Below are positions 58,544 to 64,000 of a DNA stretch of 64,000 bases, in pieces (the stretch's first letter is position 1; each line of letters begins with the position of its first letter). Under the pieces are notes generated by a model, which saw only the letters and a program-made list of their open reading frames with translations, was not told the DNA's origin and ran no database searches. Position numbers and translations under genes: made by a program. The stretch is from Nocardia macrotermitis (GTDB lineage: Bacteria; Actinomycetota; Actinomycetes; Mycobacteriales; Mycobacteriaceae): positions 1-64,000 of the forward strand of contig NZ_WEGK01000020.1 in NCBI RefSeq assembly GCF_009604405.1, written 5' to 3'.

Positions 58544-60376
58544 ATGACCTCAGTGACCATTCCTGGTCTTCGCGGATCCGATGGCACCGCACCTGTCGAG
58601 CACGCGGCGCTGCTCGAGTGGGTGGGGGAGGTCGCAGAACTCACCCAGCCCGACCGGGTGGTGTGGGCGGACGGCTCCGACGCGGAGTGGGACACGCTGA
58701 CCGCGGCACTCGTCGAGGCCGGTACGTTCCAGCGCCTCAACGACTCGAAGAAGCCCAACTCCTTCCTGGCGCTGTCGGACCCCTCCGATGTCGCGCGGGT
58801 CGAGTCACGCACCTACATCTGCTCGCGCACCGAGGCCGAGGCCGGCCCGACCAACAACTGGGTCGACCCGAGCGAGATGCGCAAGACCATGACCGAGCTG
58901 TACCGCGGCTCGATGAAGGGCCGCACCATGTTCGTGGTGCCGTTCTGCATGGGCCCGCTGGGCGCCGACGATCCGAAACTGGGTGTGGAGATCACCGATT
59001 CGGAGTACGTGGTGGTCTCGATGCGCGTGATGACCCGGATGGGCAAGGCCGCGCTGGAGAAGCTGGGCACGGACAAGCCGTTCGTGAAGGCCCTGCACTC
59101 GGTCGGCGCACCGCTCGCCGAGGGCCAGGCCGATGTGCCGTGGCCGTGCAACGACACCAAGTACATCACCCACTTCCCCGAGGATCGCGAGATCTGGAGC
59201 TACGGCTCGGGTTACGGCGGCAACGCCCTGCTGGGCAAGAAGTGTTACTCGCTGCGTATCGCCTCGGCGATGGCGCACGACGAGGGCTGGCTGGCCGAGC
59301 ACATGCTGATCCTCAAGCTGATCTCGCCGGAGAACAAGAACTACTACGTCGCCGCCGCGTTCCCCAGCGCCTGCGGTAAGACCAACCTCGCGATGTTGCA
59401 GCCGACCGTGCCGGGCTGGCGCGCGGAGACCCTGGGCGACGACATCGCCTGGATGCGTTTCGGCGAGGACGGCCGCCTGTACGCGGTGAACCCGGAGTTC
59501 GGTTTCTTCGGCGTCGCCCCCGGCACCAACCACAGCTCGAACCCGAACGCGATGGCCACGCTGGAGGCCGGCAACACCGTCTACACCAACGTCGCGCTGA
59601 CCGACGACCACGACGTCTGGTGGGAGGGGCTGGAGGGCGAGCCCGATCACCTGATCGACTGGAAGGGTAACGACTGGTTCCTGCGGGAGACCGAAACCCT
59701 TGCCGCGCACCCGAATTCGCGTTACTGCACGCCGATGTCGCAGTGCCCGACGCTGGCTCCGGAGTGGGACGACCCGCAGGGCGTGCCGATCTCGGCGATC
59801 CTGTTCGGCGGCCGCCGCAAGACCACCATCCCGCTGGTGACCGAGTCCTTCGACTGGCAGCACGGCGTGTTCATGGGCGCGACCATGTCCTCGGAGCAGA
59901 CCGCCGCCGCGGAGGGCAAGGTCGGCAACGTGCGTCGCGATCCGATGGCGATGCTGCCGTTCATGGGCTACCACGTCGGTGACTACATGAACCACTGGAT
60001 CAACCTGGGCAAGAACGCCGATGCCACCAAGCTGCCGAAGATCTTCTACGTCAACTGGTTCCGGCGCGGCGACGACGGTCGTTTCCTGTGGCCCGGATTC
60101 GGCGAGAACTCGCGCGTGCTGGAGTGGATCGTCAACCGCATCGAGGGCAAGGCCGAGGCCGAGTCGACCGCGGTCGGTAACGTCCCGACCGCCGCGCAGC
60201 TCGATCTCGAGGGCCTGAACGTGGATCCGGCCGACGTGGACGCGTCGCTGAAGGTCGATCTGGACGAGTGGCGCCGGGAGATTCCGCTCATCGAGGAGTG
60301 GTTCGAGTTCGTCGGCGATAAGTTGCCGTCCGGTGTGCGGGACGAATTCGAGGCGCTCAAAGAGCGTCTGGGCTGA
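58544..60376 (+). CDS. pckG: Phosphoenolpyruvate carboxykinase (GTP)
   Basis: 610 residues, the standard length. The kinase motif AFPSACGKTNLAML (272-285) with its reactive Cys, the substrate region YGSGYGGNALLGKKCYSLRI and the loop FGGRRKTTIPLV are all intact. It converts oxaloacetate to phosphoenolpyruvate with GTP for gluconeogenesis, which mycobacteria need when growing on lipids. It is monocistronic. A strong terminator follows. Confidence 0.97.
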   Translation: MTSVTIPGLRGSDGTAPVEHAALLEWVGEVAELTQPDRVVWADGSDAEWDTLTAALVEAGTFQRLNDSKKPNSFLALSDPSDVARVESRTYICSRTEAEAGPTNNWVDPSEMRKTMTELYRGSMKGRTMFVVPFCMGPLGADDPKLGVEITDSEYVVVSMRVMTRMGKAALEKLGTDKPFVKALHSVGAPLAEGQADVPWPCNDTKYITHFPEDREIWSYGSGYGGNALLGKKCYSLRIASAMAHDEGWLAEHMLILKLISPENKNYYVAAAFPSACGKTNLAMLQPTVPGWRAETLGDDIAWMRFGEDGRLYAVNPEFGFFGVAPGTNHSSNPNAMATLEAGNTVYTNVALTDDHDVWWEGLEGEPDHLIDWKGNDWFLRETETLAAHPNSRYCTPMSQCPTLAPEWDDPQGVPISAILFGGRRKTTIPLVTESFDWQHGVFMGATMSSEQTAAAEGKVGNVRRDPMAMLPFMGYHVGDYMNHWINLGKNADATKLPKIFYVNWFRRGDDGRFLWPGFGENSRVLEWIVNRIEGKAEAESTAVGNVPTAAQLDLEGLNVDPADVDASLKVDLDEWRREIPLIEEWFEFVGDKLPSGVRDEFEALKERLG

Positions 60377-60414
60377 GTGGTCCGCGCAGAGTAGTCCCCG
60401 CTGCGAAAAGCGCA

Positions 60415-60452
60415 CCGCCCGTACCATCGGCCGATGGTACGGGCGGTTTTTT
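60415..60452 (+). terminator. Rho-independent terminator after pckG
   Basis: Two perfect 16-base complementary arms (60415-60430 and 60431-60446) form a full palindrome with no unpaired spacer bases, so a few central bases must open as the loop. TTTTTT follows at 60447-60452. This is the strongest classical terminator in the window. Confidence 0.93.
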
Positions 60453-60684
60453 CGTGCGTCGGCGCGGTTCCGGAGAAACGGTGTGTGATTTCACGCGGAT
60501 CCCGTGCGGCCCGGACGGGTATGAAACAGGCGTCGGTGCCTTATTCTCGAATGTGTTCTACATCTCAAAGTCCGTCCGATTCGATTGCGGGAAATTAACT
60601 AATCGGCTGAACTGAATGCCTGGTCGGCTCGACGGACCATTTCCGTCGCAGGTCGGCGCAGGCCGATCATGGAGGTGCGTGGGC

Positions 60685-60885
60685 ATGGCCGAGCTGGAGT
60701 TCGATTCGCCCGTCGTTCCGCGGACAGCCGAGTTCGAGCTGTCGGGTGGGAGTACGCCGATGCGCCGGGCCGCGCGGCAATTGCAGGCGGCACTGCCGGA
60801 CGGGTGGGAGGTCGAGGTCGTCGACGCGCCCCGGCGGCCGGGGCAGATCGCGGCGGCGATGTTGCGGGTGCAGACGCCGCGGTAG
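60685..60885 (+). CDS. Small hypothetical protein
   Basis: 66 residues from ATG 60685, after GGAGGTGCG. Composition and codon use look like protein: AELEFDSPVVPRTAEFELSG and RAARQLQAALPDGWEVEVVD. A short alpha/beta fold with a C-terminal RPGQIAAAML is plausible. The family is not recognised. It stands between the pckG terminator and the next small gene. Confidence 0.6.
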   Translation: MAELEFDSPVVPRTAEFELSGGSTPMRRAARQLQAALPDGWEVEVVDAPRRPGQIAAAMLRVQTPR

Positions 60886-61060
60886 TTGCGTACGTCACAG
60901 TGATCACGCTGGTTACCTCCAGGCATCCCGAGTCCCGAAACCCTACCTGACGGTTCGCTTCTCGCAGAACGCACTATTGCGTTTTAGTCGCCGCCGGGGC
61001 ATGCTGATAGCTAGCTGCTTTGGCCGATTTTTCAAATGCAATTGCAGGGGAGCCCGAGTC

Positions 61061-61348
61061 GTGGCGGTGCAAGTAGTCGGCAGATCGTTGATGACCAGCG
61101 ATCAGACGCCGCACCAGGCAAGATCCGTCGGCGTGGGCGGGTGGGTCGTATCCTTCCTGCCCGGCCGGACGCTGACACTCGAACAGGCCACGGCCGCGCT
61201 ACAGGCGGCCGAGGCGGTTGCCGCGGTGCGCGAGCTGTCCGGTTCGGTGGGCCTCACGCCGTTGGAAACGGTGGGGTTGGCCATGCAGGAACCGCCGTGG
61301 AACGAATCCCCGCGGGCCGCGGGGCGCAAGTTCTGGCGTCGTGGCTGA
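61061..61348 (+). CDS. Small hypothetical protein
   Basis: 95 residues from GTG 61061 (AGGGGA upstream); ATG 61091 gives 85. It contains VSFLPGRTLTLEQATAALQA and AVRELSGSVGLTPLETVGLA, an amphipathic helical pattern, and ends RKFWRRG. I do not know the family. The stop is 22 bp from the convergent methyltransferase stop. Confidence 0.55.
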   Translation: MAVQVVGRSLMTSDQTPHQARSVGVGGWVVSFLPGRTLTLEQATAALQAAEAVAAVRELSGSVGLTPLETVGLAMQEPPWNESPRAAGRKFWRRG

Positions 61349-61370
61349 CGCGCGGGCAACCTTCGCGCGG

Positions 61371-62234
61371 TCAGCGTTTGACCAGGACCAGCACCAGGTT
61401 GCTGACCAGTAGTTCCCTGATGAGCGGCACGCGCACGAGCCACCAGGCCCAGCGCGGGTGGTAGCGCGGGAATGCGGCCAGCACGTCGGCGCGGTCGCCC
61501 GCGTGCGCGGCCCAGCGCAGCCCGTCGGCGGCCCGCACCGCGAACAGTGAGGTCCCGAAGCGGTTCTTCGGCTCGTGACCGGTGCGTCGCCGATAGCGGC
61601 GGGCCGCGTACTCCCCGCCCAGATAGTGCCAGGGCCCGGTCTCGTGCCCGCCGAACGGCCCGGCCCACACGGTGTAGGACAGCATCATCAGCCCGCCCGG
61701 CCGGGTCACCCGCAGCATCTCCTCGGCCATCCGCCACGGGTGCGGAACATGTTCGGCCACATTGGAAGACAGGCAGATGTCCAGCGCGTCGTCGCGGAAC
61801 GGCAGCGCCATCCCCGAACCCCGGACCGCGCCGCGCACGCTCAGGCCCGCGGCGTGCATCTCGGTCGGATCGGGTTCCACCGGAAGATAGCGGGCCCCCG
61901 CGGCGGTGAACTCGTCGGCGAAATATCCCGGTCCGCCGCCGACGTCCAGGACGATCGCGCCGGTCAGTGAGCAGCCGGTGAGATCGCGGTAGAAGTCGCC
62001 GATCAGCTCGGCGGTGTCGGTGGCGATCCCGCCGTAGAACAGTGCCGGATCGGTCTGCTCGAATCGGAAACTTCCCAGCAAACGCAGGGATCGGCGCAAT
62101 GTTGCGCGCCGGGCGAAGCTCGGGGACTTCCGGCCGACGAGGGCGGCGGCTCGGCGGATCAGCGCGGCGGGGCGGGGGAGTGTGGCGCGGCGTTCAGCGG
62201 TGGGACGCGGCCCGGTTCGGTCGGCTCGAAGCAT
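61371..62234 (-). CDS. SAM-dependent methyltransferase (Rv0224c-like)
   Basis: 287 residues from ATG 62234. The class I methyltransferase motif I is IVLDVGGGPGYFADEF. ALPFRDDALDICLSSNVAEH is motif II/post-II, and EMLRVTRPGGLMMLSYT is motif III. The last segment (WAWWLVRVPLIRELLVSNLV) is hydrophobic and may touch the membrane. Position next to a glycosyltransferase matches Rv0224c-Rv0225. Substrate is unknown. An upstream open frame extends far beyond 62234 through the divergent glycosyltransferase gene and is spurious. Confidence 0.9.
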   Translation of the reverse strand: MLRADRTGPRPTAERRATLPRPAALIRRAAALVGRKSPSFARRATLRRSLRLLGSFRFEQTDPALFYGGIATDTAELIGDFYRDLTGCSLTGAIVLDVGGGPGYFADEFTAAGARYLPVEPDPTEMHAAGLSVRGAVRGSGMALPFRDDALDICLSSNVAEHVPHPWRMAEEMLRVTRPGGLMMLSYTVWAGPFGGHETGPWHYLGGEYAARRYRRRTGHEPKNRFGTSLFAVRAADGLRWAAHAGDRADVLAAFPRYHPRWAWWLVRVPLIRELLVSNLVLVLVKR

Positions 62235-62342
62235 GGCATGCCAAGTTTTCCACAGAGATCCCACACCCCCGTGGGTGGATCGGGCCGCTAGTGTGGAGCG
62301 GATTGTCACCTCATCCGTTCCGAGAACCACCTGGAGTGCGCT

Positions 62343-63704
62343 GTGCTCGACCCCGGACCTCGCGGGCCGTCCGCGGCGATTCGAGCTGCCGGGGGTGAGG
62401 CGGGTTCCGCGACGGGGGAGTTCGCCGGATCCCTGGAAGGCGTGTGGTCGGTCGATTCGTCCGGGGTTGGCCCGGCGGTGATACCGGGTGCGACAGCGTG
62501 TGCCGATGCGGCGACGCTCCGGGACGTGCGGGAAGTGCTGCTGCTGTGCTGGCGCGACACCGGGCACCCGCAGGGCGGGGGTAGTGAGCGGTATCTGGAG
62601 CAGGTCGGGGCGGAGCTGGCCGCGCGCGGGGTGAAGGTGACGTTGCGGACCGCGCGGTATGCGGGCGCGGCGCGGCGGGAGCGGATCGACGGGATCGAGA
62701 TCAGCCGGGCCGGTGGACGTTACACCGTGTATCCGCGGGCGCTGGCGGCAATGCTGTTCGGGCGCTTGGGATTCGGGCCGTTGCGCGAGGTACGGCCCGA
62801 TGCGGTGATCGATACGCAGAACGGCATCCCTTTCTTCGCCCGCGCCGTGACGCGCGCGCCCGCGGTGGTGCTGGTGCACCACGGACATCGGGAGCAGTGG
62901 CCGGTCGCCGGTCATTGGGTCGGCCGGGTCGGCTGGTGGATCGAATCGCGGCTGTCGCCGTGGGCGCATCGGCGCAATCAGTATCTGACGGTGTCGCTGC
63001 CCTCGGCCGAGGAACTGGCCTCGCTCGGGGTGGAGCGATCGCGAATCGCGGTGGTGCGCAACGGCGCCGAACCCGTTCCGGCGCACGTGCCGACCGGTGC
63101 CGCGCAGACCCGCACGGCGCATCCGAGCATCGTGGTGCTCTCGCGGCTGGTGCCGCACAAGCAGATCGAGGACGCGTTGGCAGTGGTCGCGGCGTTGCGG
63201 TCGCGGCATCCCGGGTTGCATCTGGACGTCATCGGCGGCGGCTGGTGGGCGGAGAATCTGAAACTCCGTGCGCACCAACTGCATATCGCCGGATCGGTCA
63301 CCTTCCACGGACATGTCGACGAGGCGCGCAAGCACGAATTGCTCTCGCGCGCATGGGTTCACGTGCTGCCCTCGCGTAAGGAGGGGTGGGGGCTGGCGGT
63401 GATCGAGGCCGCGCAGCACGGGGTGGCCACGGTCGGTTATCGCAGTTCGCGTGGGCTCACCGATTCGATTGTGGACGGTGTGACCGGGGTGCTGGTGGAC
63501 GATTCGGAGCAGTTGAGCGAGGCCGTCGGGGAGCTGCTCGCGACCGCCGAGACTCGAACTGTCATGGGGGAGAAGGCTCGTGCTCGGGCGCGGGAGTTCT
63601 CGTGGGAGTTGACCGCGAACGGGGTGCACGAGGTGTTGTCGGCCGTGGCGCGTGGGGAGTACGTCAGTGGGCTGGTCGCGCCGCGCGTCCCGGACGTCGA
63701 ATAG
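62343..63704 (+). CDS. GT4-family glycosyltransferase (Rv0225-like)
   Basis: 453 residues from GTG 62343. Conserved segments begin only at VREVLLLCWRDTGHPQGGGS (start of the first Rossmann domain), so a shorter start at GTG 62526 (392 residues) would match Rv0225 better. The donor-binding motifs RLVPHKQIEDALAV, HVLPSRKEGWGLAVIEA and VGYRSSRGLTDSI are typical of GT4. The last 40 bases overlap the convergent membrane protein gene. It probably glycosylates a lipid or envelope acceptor. Confidence 0.9.
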   Translation: MLDPGPRGPSAAIRAAGGEAGSATGEFAGSLEGVWSVDSSGVGPAVIPGATACADAATLRDVREVLLLCWRDTGHPQGGGSERYLEQVGAELAARGVKVTLRTARYAGAARRERIDGIEISRAGGRYTVYPRALAAMLFGRLGFGPLREVRPDAVIDTQNGIPFFARAVTRAPAVVLVHHGHREQWPVAGHWVGRVGWWIESRLSPWAHRRNQYLTVSLPSAEELASLGVERSRIAVVRNGAEPVPAHVPTGAAQTRTAHPSIVVLSRLVPHKQIEDALAVVAALRSRHPGLHLDVIGGGWWAENLKLRAHQLHIAGSVTFHGHVDEARKHELLSRAWVHVLPSRKEGWGLAVIEAAQHGVATVGYRSSRGLTDSIVDGVTGVLVDDSEQLSEAVGELLATAETRTVMGEKARARAREFSWELTANGVHEVLSAVARGEYVSGLVAPRVPDVE

Positions 63705-64000
63705 GCCATATCGCGGCCAGCGCGCCCGCGACCAGTAGCAGGGCCCAGGCCAGGTGTGCGGCGATCGCGATTGTCCGGTGTGTGCCAAGGGATTTCGCTG
63801 TGTTTTCGCGCGGGTCGGGCACGCGGTACAGGCTCAGATCGGGATCGGAGTACACGGCGGTCAGCCGGTCGAGGGTGGCTTTCGAATCGCCGAGTGGGCC
63901 GGGGGAGGTGTGTTCGACCAGGATCCAGCCGACCCCGTGTGCGGCGAGACGGGTCGGGTCCGCGCCGCTGAGCAGCAGTCGCTCCACGGTTCGCGCTCGG
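63664..64000 (-). CDS. Membrane protein C-terminus (Rv0226c-like), 5' end cut by window
   Basis: Only the last 111 residues are in the window; the frame is open at 64000. A soluble segment (VGWILVEHTSPGPLGDSKAT, YSDPDLSLYRVPDP) is followed by a final membrane helix (AIAAHLAWALLLVAGALAAI) and a basic tail. Its place beyond the GT4 gene suggests the large Rv0226c-like transmembrane protein of mycobacteria. The stop lies inside the 3' end of the convergent glycosyltransferase gene (41-bp overlap). Confidence 0.65.
   Translation of the reverse strand, partial: RARTVERLLLSGADPTRLAAHGVGWILVEHTSPGPLGDSKATLDRLTAVYSDPDLSLYRVPDPRENTAKSLGTHRTIAIAAHLAWALLLVAGALAAIWPIRRPGRAARPAH

Noticed and set aside
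62235..63788. 500-codon upstream extension of the methyltransferase frame
   Set aside because: It is antisense to the glycosyltransferase gene and shows no methyltransferase similarity.

Overview
The window is a 64 kb piece of a high-GC actinobacterial chromosome, most probably Nocardia or a close mycolic-acid-producing relative. The main evidence is an mmpL3 ortholog (mycolate precursor flippase) next to a NYN-domain gene and trmB. Two P-loop genes, pckG, a methyltransferase/glycosyltransferase pair and a membrane protein follow in an order that, from memory, resembles the Rv0206c-Rv0226c region of Mycobacterium tuberculosis. A glucosylglycerate hydrolase, a SigL-type sigma/anti-sigma pair, a MacS-type histidine kinase and several F420-type oxidoreductases fit the same group. 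No tRNA, rRNA, transposase, integrase or CRISPR array was seen.

Layout. 1-5.7 kb: the 5' part of a large RHS-repeat protein with a WXG100-like N-terminus (cut by the window edge), then an XRE/DUF5753 regulator with two DUF397 partners and a cluster of TCCGA-type palindromes. 5.8-13 kb: small hypothetical genes, AraC, MarR and TetR regulators, three F420/PPOX-type oxidoreductases, a VC0807-type membrane protein, a hydrolase and a decayed gene fragment. 13-20.4 kb: an amino-acid ABC importer (fused binding protein-permease plus ATPase), a GH25 muramidase, glucosylglycerate hydrolase, an SDR with an unusual insertion and a Tat-lipoprotein deacetylase. 20.7-27.8 kb: a 31-residue peptide gene, leuS, an SdpI-like membrane protein, a HAD phosphatase, a DrrAB-like exporter and an EXLDI protein.

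27.9-32.5 kb: a tightly packed four-gene operon (ThDP enzyme, SRPBCC protein, KAS III-like enzyme, HisC-like aminotransferase). I read it as a small, apparently undescribed biosynthetic cluster. 32.6-43.7 kb: RslA/SigL-type pair, AlgH protein, acyltransferase, GNAT, aroQ, an RHH-like protein, a degenerate penicillin-binding lipoprotein, membrane proteins, an adenylate cyclase and a response regulator. Three intergenic copies of one structured repeat lie here. Each is a long asymmetric hairpin whose arms differ between copies but still pair, followed by about 6, 2 or 1 copies of a 41-bp unit, and each sits just upstream of a minus-strand gene (algH-like, aroQ, cyclase).

43.7-64 kb: MacS-type kinase, AI-2E-family transporter, DUF1707 protein, an alpha/beta hydrolase whose 3' end is tandemly triplicated, mmpL3-NYN-trmB, a lipase, two P-loop genes, pckG with a strong terminator, two small genes, a methyltransferase, a glycosyltransferase and the C-terminus of a membrane protein.

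The items most worth following up are the structured repeat family, the four-gene biosynthetic operon with its His-less KAS III, and the WXG100-RHS protein with operator-like boxes shared with the neighbouring XRE regulator. All function calls rest on motif recognition by eye; no database search was run.
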